This document shows positions 10,811-21,419 of a stretch of DNA of 64,000 nt, piece by piece. The stretch comes from Vombatus ursinus (lineage: Eukaryota > Chordata > Mammalia > Diprotodontia > Vombatidae). Location of the stretch: NCBI RefSeq assembly GCF_900497805.2, contig NW_020954615.1, positions 11,981,665 through 12,045,664 of the forward strand, read 5' to 3'. Within the stretch, counting starts at the first letter, position 1, and each line of letters opens with the position of its first letter. The notes below the pieces were generated by a model. It was not told where the DNA came from. It made no database searches and saw only the letters and a program-made list of their open reading frames with translations. The position numbers were made by a program, and so were the translations under genes.

Positions 10811-12475
10811 TTTTAATAGTATCTTATTTTTTCCAATTACATGTAAAGACAATTTTGACTTTATTTTTAATTTTGAGATTCAAATTTCTCCCTTTCTCAC
10901 ATACCTTACTCTTCCTTAAGACAGTAGGCAATTTGATATAGATTATATCTATGCAATCATGTAAAATATGTTTCCAATTAGTCATATTATAAGAGAAGAA
11001 ACAGACTAAATTTTAAAAAAACATGAAAAAATAAGAAAGTGAAAAATAGCATGTTTTGATCTGCATTCAGACACCATCAATTCTCTGAATGTTGATGGCA
11101 TTTTTCATTATGAGTCTTTTGGAACTGTCTTGGATCATTGTATTGCTGAGAACAGTTAAGTCATTCACAGTTGATCATCATACAGTATTGCTGCTACTGT
11201 ATACAATGTTTTCCTGGTTCTGCTCATTTCACTTTGTTTGTTTTTTGGTGAGGCAATCGGGGTTCAGTGACTTGCCCAGAGTCACACAGCTAGGAAATGT
11301 TATGTGTCTGAGGCCAGATTTGAGCTCAGGTGCTCCTGACTCCAGGGCCTGTACTTTATCTACTGGACCACCTAGCTGTCCCTTCTCACTTCACTTTGAA
11401 TCAGTTCATGTAAGCTTTTCCAGATTTTTTCCTGAAATCAGCCTGCTCATCATTTCTTATAATACAATAGTATTCCATGACATTCATGTACCACACCTTG
11501 TTTAGCCATTTCCCAATTGTTGGACATCCCCTCAATTTCCAATTCTTTGCCAACAGACACACAAAAAGAATTGCTATAAACAGTTTTGTGCAAGTAGGTC
11601 CTTTTCCCTTTTTTTATCTCTTTGGGATACAGACCTAATCATGGTTTTTGCTGGATCAAAGGGTATGCATCAATAGATGGCACTTTGGGAGTAGTTCCAA
11701 ATTATTCTCCAACATGATTAGATCAGTTCACAACTCCACCAACAATGCAATAGTATTTTAATTTGTCCACATCCTTTCATTTTCTTTTTTCTTATCATTT
11801 TCCTTTTCCATCATATTAGCCAATTTGATAAGTATGAGGTGGTACCTCAGAGTTGTTTAAGTTGCATTTCTCTAATCAATAGTGATTTAGATAATTTTTC
11901 CATATGACTATAGATATACTTGATTTTGTCAACTGAAAAGTGCCTGTTTCTTTCCTTTGACCATTTATTAATTGGGGAATGACTTTATATTCTTATAAAT
12001 TTGACTCAGTTCTCTATATTTTTGGGAAATGAGGCCTTTATCCAGGCCACTTATAAAAAATATTTCACAGCTTTCTGCTTTTCTTCTAATCTTGGTTACA
12101 TTGGTGTTATTTGTGCAAAAACTCTTTAATATAATCACAATTACCCATTTTATATCTCATAATGCTCTCTATCTCTTGTTTGGTCATAAAAAATTTCCCT
12201 TATCCACAGATCTAACAGCTAAACTATTCCTTTCTCTTCTGATTTGCTTATGGTATCACCCTTTTTGTATAAATCATGTATTCATTTTGACCTTCTCTTG
12301 TGATACAGTGTAAGATGTTGGTCTATACCTAGTTGCTGCCATACTGTTTGACAACTTTCACCAAAAAGCGAGTTCTTGTCCCAAAAGCTGGGGCCTTTGG
12401 GTTTATCAAGCACTAGATTACTATGGTAATTTACTACTGTGTCTTGTGTACCTAATCTATTCCACCATAATAGAC
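10811..12475 (-). mobile_element. L1 LINE 3' part (ORF2 end and 3' UTR), split by SINE
   Basis: Antisense L1. From the 3' end: TTTTTTCCAATTACATGTAA, GTTCTGCTCATTTCACTTTG, CATGACATTCATGTACCACA, CCATTTCCCAATTGTTGGAC, TTTGGGATACAGACCTAATC, then the ORF2 C-terminal region with ATTAATTGGGGAATGACTTT, TGTAAGATGTTGGTCTATAC and ATACTGTTTGACAACTTTC. The order parallels placental L1 ORF2/3' UTR. It is 5' truncated near 12475 and interrupted at 11236-11382. Confidence 0.85.
11236..11382 (-). mobile_element. WSINE-type short SINE inside L1
   Basis: Tail TTTTTTGGTGAGGCAATCGG, GTGACTTGCCCAGAGTCACA, TGAGCTCAGGTGCTCCTGAC, head GACCACCTAGCTGTCCC. No RTE tail. Flanks CTCATTTCACTTT (11223-11235) and CTCACTTCACTTT (11385-11397) are a target-site duplication in the L1. 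Confidence 0.92.
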
Positions 12476-12656
12476 TTTTAATAAATGCTTGGTTTAATTT
12501 GATTTGATCTTTTGGAGTTTTCATTTTGTTTTGTTTTGTTTTGTTTTTTGTATCTCTAGCACCTACTATAGTGTCTGGTGCATATGTGTGTGTCTGTGTT
12601 TGTGTCAATGTGTATATATGTGTGTGTGTGTGTATTTGTGTATGTGTGTGCATATA
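12476..12656. repeat. (GTTTT)n and (TG)n simple repeats with L2 3' scraps
   Basis: AATAAATGCTTGGTTTAATT and TGTATCTCTAGCACCTACTA are L2 3' end scraps. Between them is (GTTTT)n at about 12523-12547, and after them a long interrupted (TG)n at 12585-12656. Confidence 0.75.
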
Positions 12657-13340
12657 TGTTCAGTTGTTTCAGTAGTGTTTGACTCTTTATGACCTCATTT
12701 GGGGTTTCCTTGGCAAAGATCCTGGAGTGGTTAGCGATTTCCTTCTCCAGCTCATTTTATAGATGAGGAAACTGAGGCACAAGATGACAGAGAAAAGGCA
12801 GGAACTTGCCTGAGCTCTCTCCAAAACCCCTCAAACACCTTTAAATAATACCTCAAAACAAATTCTGGAGCAGCAGACACCACAAAAGAATGGGGTGAAA
12901 CAATTCTCCAGCCTAAGACAACTTAGGAGGTGGGCAGGAAAGCTCTGTTGCATACAGGTCAGAGTGGAGTACCTCAGAAGAACCAAAAATTCACAGGTCC
13001 CCAGAATTATCTCTGAAAACTGCACAAAAACCTGAATCTTCGGAAAGTGGACCCTCCACTCCAGTAGCAGAGGCCCCCCTTAGCACATAGTTAAAAGTCA
13101 AGAAATAAGCTGGGAAAATGAGCAAACAGCAGGAAAAGATCCTGCCTACAGAAAGTTACTATGGTGACAGAGAAAATCAAAACATAAACTCAAAAGAAAC
13201 TGAGGCAAAGAGAGTTAAGTGACTTGTCCAGTGATAGCTAGTGTCAGCTAGTAAATGTCAGAAGCTAGATTTCAACTCAGGAAGATGAGTCTTCCTGGCT
13301 TCACGTCTGGCACATTACCCGCTATACCACCTAGCTGCAC
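12657..13340 (-). mobile_element. MAR1-type SINE, split by an L1 5' piece
   Basis: Left part 12657-12779 is the antisense RTE tail (TTGGCAAAGATCCTGGAGTG, CCTTCTCCAGCTCATTTTAT). Right part 13197-13340 is the antisense core and head (GAGTTAAGTGACTTGTCCAG, ACCACCTAGCTGCAC). The break falls in GAAACTGAGGCA, which is present on both sides (12768-12779 and 13196-13207). Confidence 0.88.
12780..13195 (+). mobile_element. L1 LINE 5' UTR piece inside SINE
   Basis: Resembles the marsupial L1 5' end leading to ORF1: GAACTTGCCTGAGCTCTCTC, AAACAATTCTCCAGCCTAAG, AGAAAGTTACTATGGTGACA, AATCAAAACATAAACTCAAA. Bounded by a 12-bp duplication (GAAACTGAGGCA). The L1 coding body and usual 3' end are absent. Assigned from memory of the L1 consensus; another retroelement leader is possible. 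Confidence 0.55.
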
Positions 13341-13369
13341 TTAATAGATTTTTTTTCATTAAATATAGA

Positions 13370-13545
13370 CTCATACATAGATCCAGAACTGAAAGATACT
13401 TCAGAAATAGCCTAGTCCAAGACCCTCATTTTAAAGATGAGGAAACTCAGGCTTCCCCCAAATCATGCCAGTAATAATCTTCAGAGAGGGAATTTGAAGC
13501 CACATCTTCTGACTTCAGAGTCCATAATCTTTTTAAAGCATCACA
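13370..13545 (-). mobile_element. MIR/THER CORE-SINE
   Basis: Antisense MIR: AGATCCAGAACTGAAAGATA, CCTCATTTTAAAGATGAGGA, GGAATTTGAAGCCACATCTT, CTGACTTCAGAGTCCATAA. Confidence 0.8.
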
Positions 13546-13784
13546 TCTCCACCAGGAAGACTAGTACAGGGCCAAATGTTTTACTAGCTGGGGGTGTATT
13601 GCACAGTCTTCCTTGGTCCAGTCTAGGGGATGAAACAGGCTCCCTTTGTCTGTGAAGGACAGTTCACAATGGGAATAAAACATACTTTGTTGTTGTTGTT
13701 GGGGAAATAGGGTGCAGAGAATAAGAGACTAGTTATCACAACAAAATGGGCCTATTAGGCAAGTAGCTAATATGAGATACCAAG

Positions 13785-13857
13785 AAACAGTCCAATACCT
13801 ATCACAGGGCTTGACACATAGTAGGCCCTTGATAATGCTTGTTGACCTGACTAGAGG
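13785..13857 (+). mobile_element. L2 LINE 3' end
   Basis: GGGCTTGACACATAGTAGGC, CCTTGATAATGCTTGTTGAC. Only the last about 70 bp of L2. Confidence 0.75.
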
Positions 13858-13984
13858 TACAAAACAGCAGGAGCAGAAGGTCAGCAATATAGATTGGTCA
13901 GAATCCAAGGGGTAAATAGAAAAATCTGGTCCCAAACTGGGCAAGAGTTCAAGAGACTTATTGGCCACAGCAGCTTAAGCCTGT

Positions 13985-14085
13985 ACAATAGCTCACATGT
14001 CTAGACTACTTTTTAGAGAAAATAATAAGTGTTCTACATATTTTGTCTCATTTGACCCTCAAAGAGGCAGGGTTTCCTCAGACAA
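13985..14085 (-). mobile_element. MIR/THER fragment
   Basis: Antisense THER tail: AAGTGTTCTACATATTTTGT, CTCATTTGACCCTCAAAGAG. Partial. Confidence 0.6.
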
Positions 14086-14339
14086 GATTGGAGAGGACAA
14101 GAATGAGCAATATGTGACTCACAAGTGATGCAGGCCAAGGCAATCCAAGGTTAGGGTCTAATTGCCTTAGTTTGAGGACTTTTTCCATGACAACATCATA
14201 GCATGGAGGGGACTCAGGATTTTGGAAGGTTATGCTGATAGAGTCTAAATTCTGGTAGATCTTTCTAGCACAGAACTATGCCTGTTTCCTGGGAGCTCTC
14301 AAGTTTATATCTGAACTATCTCGGTGCCTTCAGAGGACA

Positions 14340-14465
14340 TGGCCCTCACTCGACAGTGAGCCCCTGAAAGCAGGGACTTTCTTTGCCATTCTCTGTAACC
14401 CCAGTGTTTAGTAAGTACCTGGCACATAATTGGTACTTAATAAATGCTTGTTGATGCTAGTGCCT
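14340..14465 (+). mobile_element. L2 LINE 3' end
   Basis: ACAGTGAGCCCCTGAAAGCA, CCATTCTCTGTAACCCCAGT, TACTTAATAAATGCTTGTTG. Confidence 0.88.
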
Positions 14466-14559
14466 TGAGCCTGGTAAGTCAGGGAAATTATCTAATCATT
14501 TGTAGAGAAAGGTTAGAAAACACTTGAGGAATAAAACAAAGAAGAAAAAGTGTGCATTA

Positions 14560-14790
14560 CTCATTGAATGAATAAATGAATAAACATTTGTAAAGGGCTA
14601 ACTATGTGCCACGTGCTGCTGTGCTAGAATGCAAAGAAAAAAAAAACCAAAGTAGTTTTTGCATTCAAAGAGCTGGTGCTAATAGGGGAATATAAGACTG
14701 AAGGAGAGTAGTCGGCAGGGAAGGCTATTTGAGGTTGGAAAGTCACAAGGATGGTGAGTAGAACCATAAGGCACTAGATTGGAATGCACT
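14560..14790 (-). mobile_element. L2 LINE 3' end, antisense
   Basis: ATTGAATGAATAAATGAATA, GGCTAACTATGTGCCACGTG, AATGCAAAGAAAAAAAAAAC, CAAAGAGCTGGTGCTAATAG match the reversed L2 3' UTR. The signal fades after about 14720. Confidence 0.75.
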
Positions 14791-14977
14791 TCTCAGTAGC
14801 AATGGAGGATGGATTTTATTATAACTCTAGGACAATAAAGGAGGGGTGTAGACTGTGTGACAGAAAGGCCAAGTGGGAGCTTCAGTGGTAGAGCAGCTGA
14901 CAAGAAGGTGATCAGAGGGCATAACATAAGGCATAGCAGGGGATGCCCTGTGAAAGACTCAGCAATCAGGACAGTGA

Positions 14978-15168
14978 GGTAAAACAGAGAGGGCACTGCA
15001 CTTGAAGTCAGAAGGACCTGGATCTAAAATGAGCCTCCAACACTGACTAGTTGTGTGACTCTGGACAAGTCACTTCCCTTTGCATCAGTTTTCTCATCTA
15101 CAAAACAGGGAAGATCTATTAGATGCCCTCTAGGATCCTTCTAGCTCTAATCTATGATCTTATTATCT
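14978..15168 (+). mobile_element. MIR/THER CORE-SINE, nearly complete
   Basis: GGCACTGCACTTGAAGTCAG, GTTGTGTGACTCTGGACAAG, TTTTCTCATCTACAAAACAG, TTAGATGCCCTCTAGGATCC, TAATCTATGATCTTAT. Confidence 0.88.
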
Positions 15169-15169
15169 C

Positions 15170-16640
15170 AGGGTGGGGTTTCTAGAGCTGAGAGTGTCCG
15201 TCATCCAGGTCATGGTCTCTGCTCTGAGAATGAAGCTTCAGGGTAGCTGGTGAGAAAATGGCCAGGGTATAAGATGAAGCATACCTGGGTTGACCTAGAT
15301 AGAGTGAGCCATGTGAGGCACTCATCAATCACAACATCAGTTTGCATAATCCTCCATTTCTTGATTTGGTTTGCCCTTTAATTTTTCAGTAATGTTTCTT
15401 TTCAGGTCAATTTGGGATACTCTATATCCCGAACTAAATAATTAGAGAAGGCCTGGACTTCTTGAGGGAATCAATAAATCAGAGGTACAGACTACATGTG
15501 AGCAAAGCCAAGAATATCTTGACTGAATTCATCAATCAATCAAAGGCATAGGCAGGGGAGACAGTCATACTTTGTAGGACCTACATAAAATAACAAACCA
15601 GCTCATAATCAAGAATCCATGCAGCTTTCATGGAAAGAGGAGAGGAGTCTCAATGAGCCCCTAAAAGTGAATTATTGAGGAAGGGAGAAGAGGAGTAGGG
15701 AGAGCTTTTGTCTCCCTTCCTAGGTGATCAAAGGATTAACTTGTAAACTTCAGAGGGTCAAAGGATTTGGAAATTCCCATTTGTTATAGCAGTATTGTCA
15801 GGATAATAATGGTTAGTAGAGGTGTCTGACCAGGAATACAAGACAAAATAGACGCAATGAGGAAAAGCCACTATCAAACTCTGAGTCTCTGAGTTTACAT
15901 CAAAGGGGAACTTCATGAGAACCCATAAAAGGAGAAAAGAACTTCAAGCTACCAAGAAGTGTGAAATTCCCCCTCACCACATGTGCTTTCTGAGTTGGAG
16001 ACCATTTCCCCCTGGACATTCTACATATTGTTGTGAGAATACCTCACCAGCTTGGCAAAGGTGAGGCAAGGAGAAGTTTCACACCAATTGTTCTTACTAT
16101 ATGGCCTTAGGAATTACCCTTTTCTAAAAGCTAATTAAATTGTTATCGACTTTTGCTATTTAGCTAATTGTTATCAACTGATAATCATAGACAGGAAACA
16201 TGCTGATGGGAGCTAGCAAATTATAGTATTAGAAACCCACCCCCTAGCCCCTCAGAGTTATCCTTAGAACCCTGAAGGGAGATGTCACCTTCTGAGGACA
16301 GAAGTGCAGATAGGATTAAGAGAAAGACCTCTTACGAATACCAAACCTTGTCTCCATTAAACCAAGAGAATTACCATGTATGACAATCAGAGAAACCTAA
16401 CATGGTGGGGAAGCAGATGTCCTGGTTCCCTAGATTAGCCCATTGGAGCTGAGTATAAACTGAGGCTAGAGAAAGCCAGTTCTTAGAGACTATTGTCTAC
16501 CCATTTCTTTCAGGAGTTTCCAGGAAGCATCATATATGACCTTAGTTATCCACTATAATCTGACCTATAGGCAAATTTCCATTTCTGGACATATAACAGC
16601 CTCTAATTTTCCTGGAACTCTTTGGATCTCTGCTTTGGAT
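15170..16640. other. Unassigned 1.5 kb stretch, no gene found
   Basis: No open frame of interest and no repeat I can name. It contains ACCCATAAAAGG and GAGTATAAACTGAGG, TATA-like motifs of the sort found in old LTRs, but no paired ends or target duplication could be found. It may be unique DNA or an unrecognised old element. Confidence 0.4.
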
Positions 16641-16785
16641 TTATTAGTCAATATCTTGCATTAGGTTTATTTGTGAATTCCTTCCTTATTGTAATACAAG
16701 CTTCATGAGGGCAAGAACTGTTAAAGCCTAGATAGTACTTTACATGTAACAAATGTTTAATAATTTGTCAAATTACATCAAGTAC
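16640..16785 (+). mobile_element. L2 LINE 3' end
   Basis: AAGCTTCATGAGGGCAAGAA, GATAGTACTTTACATGTAAC, AAATGTTTAATAATTTGTC. Confidence 0.7.
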
Positions 16786-17269
16786 AGATGGGAAAATATA
16801 AGTTCAGAAATACGAAGTGATATACATGAGATCAGTCAGTTGGCCGATGTCTAAGATTTTATTAAGGGATTAGTTTGTTAAACACAGAGTGAGCTCTATA
16901 AGGAATCAAATAGTGTCCTATTGCCTCTTAGTCCAGGGTTCTTTGAATAACAACTGAAATTTATATTGGAAATTTAAGTTGGTTTGGTTTGAATTTCTTG
17001 TTTATTATTGAGTTTAACAATTATCAAAAACATGCACATTTCCATATACAATGAACAAAAAGAGAAGGATATATAAAAATCACAAACCTCTGTTATGTTC
17101 ATTTTAAGTACATATTCAATTTCATGTTTGGAACAAACTTCCCCGATTGTCTTGCACCCACTTCAGAACTTCTTTCTGTGTGTTATTTTTAATGTATCAT
17201 TGATGCTCTTTTCTTCCTTCTTTTTGTGTATCTCTGACTACCTAACTACTCCTCCTACCCTAAAATTTT

Positions 17270-17450
17270 TTATGCTACTTGTATGACTCTGGACAAATCC
17301 TTTAACCTTTGTTTGCCTTAGTTTTCTTAACTGCAAAATGAGGATAATAATAGCTCCCAGGGTTACCATGAGGATCAAATGAGACAATATTTGTAAAGCC
17401 CTAAGCACAGTGCCTACTACATAGTAGACACTTAATAAATGTTTGTTTCC
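17270..17450 (+). mobile_element. MIR CORE-SINE, 3' half
   Basis: GACTCTGGACAAATCCTTTA, TTAACTGCAAAATGAGGATA, ATGAGGATCAAATGAGACAA, TTGTAAAGCCCTAAGCACAG, ACTTAATAAATGTTTG: a typical MIR core and tail, well preserved. Confidence 0.88.
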
Positions 17451-17734
17451 TTCCTCCCTACTCAAATATAAGCCCTTCCTGCTAAGAAGTATAATCATGC
17501 ATAACAAGCATATTGTCCATATCTGAAAACACATGTCTGGTTCTGTACCTACAGTCCATCATTGGCAGAGTGTCAGAAGATGGGAAATAAGGTTCATTTC
17601 TAGGCTTCGGAAATCATGGTCGGTCCCTGCATTAATCAGAGTTCTGACATCTTTCAAAACGGTTTTCCTTTAAATCAAGCATTCTCTGTCTGTTGTCTGT
17701 TAGCTTTGAAAGTATTTTGTTAACTATATTTCTA

Positions 17735-17930
17735 CATAACTGGTTACCTTTTTTTAATTCTGTGTATTTTACTTTATACATTTAAAAACATCATTCTCAG
17801 AAAAGGCCCATGGCCTTCACCAGATTGCCCAAGGTGAAGAGTGGGAAGGGGGAAAAGTTCATAGGCTTCACTAAACAGTCAAAGGGGTCCATGACACTAA
17901 AAAATGTTTAAGAATCTCTGTTTTATAGCA
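17735..17930 (+). repeat. Old interspersed mammalian repeat, family not assigned
   Basis: AAAACATCATTCTCAGAAAA, GGCCTTCACCAGATTGCCCA and GGGGTCCATGACACTAAAAA look like a repeat common across mammals, but I cannot name it. The middle is partly duplicated (two 'ggcttcac' blocks). Confidence 0.4.
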
Positions 17931-18029
17931 TTATATTCAACAAGTAATTTGTCATCCTTATTCTGCTCACTTAAATCTAATCTTAATTAGTACATATCAG
18001 TCTTTCAAGGTTTTTATAAATTTGTCATA

Positions 18030-18250
18030 TTCTTCATTTCTGACCCAGCAATACCACCACTAAGCATATACCCCAAAGAGGTTAAAGGCAGAAGGAAATT
18101 ATTTACATGTATGCAAATGTTTACAGCATTGCTCTTGGTTTCAAAGAAGTGGAAACAAAGGAGATGTCCGTCAGTGAGAGAGTAGATGAATAGGTTGTGA
18201 TATATGAATGTAATGGAATAATACTGCTTTAAATTTATCAAAATACTTCA
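18030..18250 (+). mobile_element. L1 LINE 3' fragment
   Basis: TGACCCAGCAATACCACCAC, AAGCATATACCCCAAAGAGG, GTGATATATGAATGTAATGG. Same part of L1 as at 19003-19250 and 36830-37040. Confidence 0.8.
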
Positions 18251-18275
18251 CAAATATTATAAAAAGGTAGGATGA

Positions 18276-18445
18276 TATAGTGCATCAAACACTAGAATTG
18301 GGGTCATGAAGAGCTAGGATCCAATTCCATGTCATGTACTTACTAGCTGTTTCACTCTAAGGAAGTCACTTGATGTCATTCTGGCCTTAATGTCCTTGTC
18401 TATTTAACATCCCTTCCAGGTCTAAATCTATGATTCTCTGATCTT
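18276..18445 (+). mobile_element. MIR/THER CORE-SINE
   Basis: TGATATAGTGCATCAAACAC, ACTTACTAGCTGTTTCACTC, CCCTTCCAGGTCTAAATCTA, TGATTCTCTGATC. Confidence 0.85.
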
Positions 18446-18449
18446 ATTT

Positions 18450-18605
18450 GAATCTAATAATAACTCTATTCAATGCGTACCATAGCTATTATTGTCTTCA
18501 TTGTGCAAATGAGGAAATTGAGGATCCAAGAACTGGTATAGCTTGTTCTTGATGGCATAACCAGAAAATAGCCATTAAGATTTGAACCTACATCTTCCCA
18601 TATGT
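18450..18605 (-). mobile_element. MIR/THER CORE-SINE
   Basis: Antisense: ATAGCTATTATTGTCTTCAT, TGTGCAAATGAGGAAATTGA, AGATTTGAACCTACATCTTC. Confidence 0.8.
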
Positions 18606-18857
18606 TTATTATGAGTCATCTTGTTTATTTAACTCTTCAAGGTCACTAAGACAATGCATGGTTAGAAAATGTAAATGTCTAGTCATGCAGCAAGACTGAG
18701 GATTAACAAGTAAGTAGTCTGAGTGCTGTACTGATATTCACAAAATATTGAAAGAATCAGAAGGAAATTTTGAACAGGTTAGGTATCCTCCATGGAAAGG
18801 CGTACATGGTGGGTCGGCATCATGGACAAAAATCACACAGTAACCAACTTTCAGATC

Positions 18858-19002
18858 AGATTTTAAGGGCTCCAAAACACTTTGCAGACAGCTTTTCATT
18901 TGAGATTTAATTTGAGAGTCCTATTTCCATCTAAATTTTGTAGATGAGGATACTGAGACTCAAGGTGAGGTCCATGGTCACATAGCTAATAAGAATAAAA
19001 GG
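18858..19002 (-). mobile_element. MIR/THER CORE-SINE
   Basis: Antisense: CTCCAAAACACTTTGCAGAC, TTTGTAGATGAGGATACTGA, GGTCCATGGTCACATAGCTA. Confidence 0.75.
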
Positions 19003-19735
19003 CACTAAGGGCTATAAAACTGTGCATAGCCTTTGACCCAGCAATAGTACTTCTAGGGCTATATCCCAAAAATAACATAAAAATGAGAAAAGGACCCACA
19101 TGCACAGAAATCTTTATAGCAGCTCTTTTTGTGGTGGCAAAGAATTGGAAATTGAGGAGACGCCCATCAGTTCAGTAATGGCTGAAAGAGTTGTAATATG
19201 TGAATGTAATGGAATACTATTGTGCTATAAGAAATGATGAGCAAGCAGACTTCAGAAAAACCTGGAAAGACTTATATGAACTGATTTTGCATGAAGTGAG
19301 CAGAACCAGAAGAACATTGTACACAGTAACAGCCACATTGTGTGATGATTTACTTTGATAGACTTAGGTCTTCTCAGCAATGCAAGGATTTAAGACAACT
19401 TCAAAAGATTCATGATGGAAAATGCTATCCATATCCAGAGAAAGAACTTGTGAGTCTGAATGCAAATAGAAGCAGACTATTTGCTCTCTTTTTTGTTGTT
19501 GTTTTGTTTCTTCTTTCTCGTGGTTCTTCCCAATGGTTCTAATTCTTCTTTACAATATGACTAATGTGAAAATATGTTTAATATGAATGTATATGTAGAG
19601 ACTATATCAGTTTGCATGCCATCTTGGGGAGGGAGGTGAGGAGGGAAGGGGAGAAAATTTAAAATTCAAAATCTTATGGAAGTGAATGTTGAAATCTAAA
19701 ACTAAATATATAAATTTTAAAAAAAGAACAAAAGA
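19003..19735 (+). mobile_element. L1 LINE 3' end, 5' truncated
   Basis: Sense L1: TTTGACCCAGCAATAGTACT, AGGACCCACATGCACAGAAA, GGTGGCAAAGAATTGGAAAT, GAATGTAATGGAATACTATT, AAGTGAGCAGAACCAGAAGA, TATCCATATCCAGAGAAAGA, TGACTAATGTGAAAATATG, ending in an A-rich tail near 19725. Aligns in order with placental L1 ORF2/3' UTR text, with a marsupial-type 3' UTR. Confidence 0.9.
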
Positions 19736-20394
19736 AAATCTGAACTTCACTGTACCTCCCTTGAAGGGAATCTGTGAAGATTGAATGAGATAATAGAGCA
19801 GAATACTTGAGTTATACCTAAACAGCAGTACTTACTTAATTCATCCTTGCCCATTTTCATTAAACTGCTTAGTTTGGTAACAAACACAAAAATACAGGAA
19901 GTGCCACATGGCCATCACTGTTTCTGCCTGAGGCTGCTCACCTTAGCAGTTGCTCACATACATGTGTTTATGTGCTTCTTAGTACAGGTTTCATGCCAAG
20001 ATATGGGAAATGGCAAAGGTGATTGGGAGTAACTTTTATCTTTCACCCCTTTTTAATGAGAAATCTAGTACCAGTTTGCTCTCAGGTAGGGGTTGGCGGT
20101 GGAGTCAAAAACTTTAGTAAAAAGACTGAAACTTGGGAGAATTTCAGATGGGGTGAAATGTTTCTAAGATATATTGTGGTAAGTCTTAAATTTCACAAGA
20201 GGGATATTTTAGAGACAACTGGCAAGGTGAGGACTCCTTAATTTTTTTTAACAGAAGAAAAAAAAACAAAATAATAATGCCCAAGAAACACAAGGAGATC
20301 CACATAATGTTTAAGATTATGTATAATATAGATCTAAAGTATGCCCTAACACTGTTCAAGGAACATCTTAAAGTTGTCCTCAAGTCTTCACGTG
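19736..20394. other. Mostly unassigned, no gene found
   Basis: A weak sense MIR tail is possible at 19745-19850 (GAAGATTGAATGAGATAATA). The remainder, including the run GCCTGAGGCTGCTCACCTTA, matches nothing I recognise. Confidence 0.4.
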
Positions 20395-20885
20395 GGTAAG
20401 TGGAGAGGGGACAGAGTACCAGGTTCAGAGGCAGGAAGACCTCAGGCACTTACCACTTGTATGTTCCTGGGCAAGTCATGCAACCTCTCTCAGCCTCAAT
20501 TTCTTCAACTATAAAATGGGGATAATAATATCACCTAGAGGCAGCTAGGTGGCCCAATGGATAGAGTGCTTGCCCTGGAGTCAGGAAAACTCATCTTCCC
20601 AAGTTCAAATCTGGCCTCAGACACTTAGTAGATATGTGACCCTGGGCAAGTCACTTAGTTCTTTCTGCCTCAACATCTCATCTGTAAAATGAGCTGGAGA
20701 AGGAGATGGCAAACTCCTCCAGTATCTTTGCCAAGAAAACCTCAAGTGGGATCATGAAGAGTCAGACATAACTGAAATGACTAAACAGCAATATCACCTA
20801 ACTCATAGAGTTTTTGTGAGGAGCAGGAGAGAAAATATGGAAATCACTTTGCAAAATTTGAAACATCACATAAAGGCAAGTGGTT
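20395..20885 (+). mobile_element. MIR/THER CORE-SINE, split by a MAR1 SINE
   Basis: Left 20395-20537: GAGGCAGGAAGACCTCAGGC, GTTCCTGGGCAAGTCATGCA, AAAATGGGGATAATAATATC. Right 20790-20885: GAGTTTTTGTGAGGAGCAGG, AATCACTTTGCAAAATTTGA. The AGT microsatellite starts exactly where the THER tail (usually TTATTATTA-like) would lie. Confidence 0.85.
20538..20788 (+). mobile_element. MAR1-type SINE, full length, inside MIR
   Basis: Head GGCAGCTAGGTGGCCCAATG, core ATATGTGACCCTGGGCAAGT, tail GCCAAGAAAACCTCAAGTGG and GAAGAGTCAGACATAACTGA. The 11-bp flank AATATCACCTA is present exactly at 20527-20537 and 20790-20800. Confidence 0.95.
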
Positions 20886-20900
20886 AGTAGTAGTAGTAGC

Positions 20901-20947
<47 letters not shown>

Positions 20948-20957
20948 NNNNNNNNNN

Positions 20958-21016
<59 letters not shown>

Positions 21017-21045
21017 CAATAGTAGTAGTCGTAATTAGTAGTATT
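20885..21045. repeat. (AGT)n microsatellite with a 10-N gap
   Basis: About 130 bp of AGT units, broken by ten Ns at 20948-20957, ending in interrupted AGT/ATT. The array length is unknown because of the gap. Runs of Leu or Thr codons in either strand are artefacts. Confidence 0.97.
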
Positions 21046-21134
21046 ATTGAAATAATTCCATAAATCTTAGCCTGGAATTCAAGGTCCTCCACTATTAGTT
21101 GATATATTATCATATAAGAGGCCTTTCACTGCAT

Positions 21135-21335
21135 TCTAGTCCATCACCAGTTGTCTTGACTTTTATCTTGCCACTGGACATCAATGACTCTGGAGGAGAG
21201 AGCAAGGCTGCTGACTTTGTACATCACTACTTAAATATACACTACTTAAATTGAATTCATGCACAAGTCAAGACATCACTCTTGTGATGTCATTGGTCTT
21301 CTTTGAGAATGAAGGATGAAAAACAACAACAATAT
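21135..21335 (+). mobile_element. RTE-type LINE/SINE 3' end
   Basis: CACCAGTTGTCTTGACTTTT, TTGCCACTGGACATCAATGA, CACAAGTCAAGACATCACTC, GATGTCATTGGTCTTCTTTG, then AACAACAACAA. I recall this as a common marsupial repeat with an RTE-like 3' terminus; the exact family is not certain. Confidence 0.6.
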
Positions 21336-21419
21336 TATTGTATTATCATAACATTTTATTTGTACATTACTTTAAATATACCCCTACTACCTTACATAAC
21401 CAACGTTTATGTTCCAGTC

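Noticed and set aside
11089-11505. Longest open frame (138 codons), Leu/Phe/Ser-rich
   Set aside because: It runs through antisense L1 3' UTR and the WSINE-type SINE; not a gene.
20798-21113. Poly-Leu and poly-Thr frames
   Set aside because: Pure products of the AGT microsatellite across an N gap.
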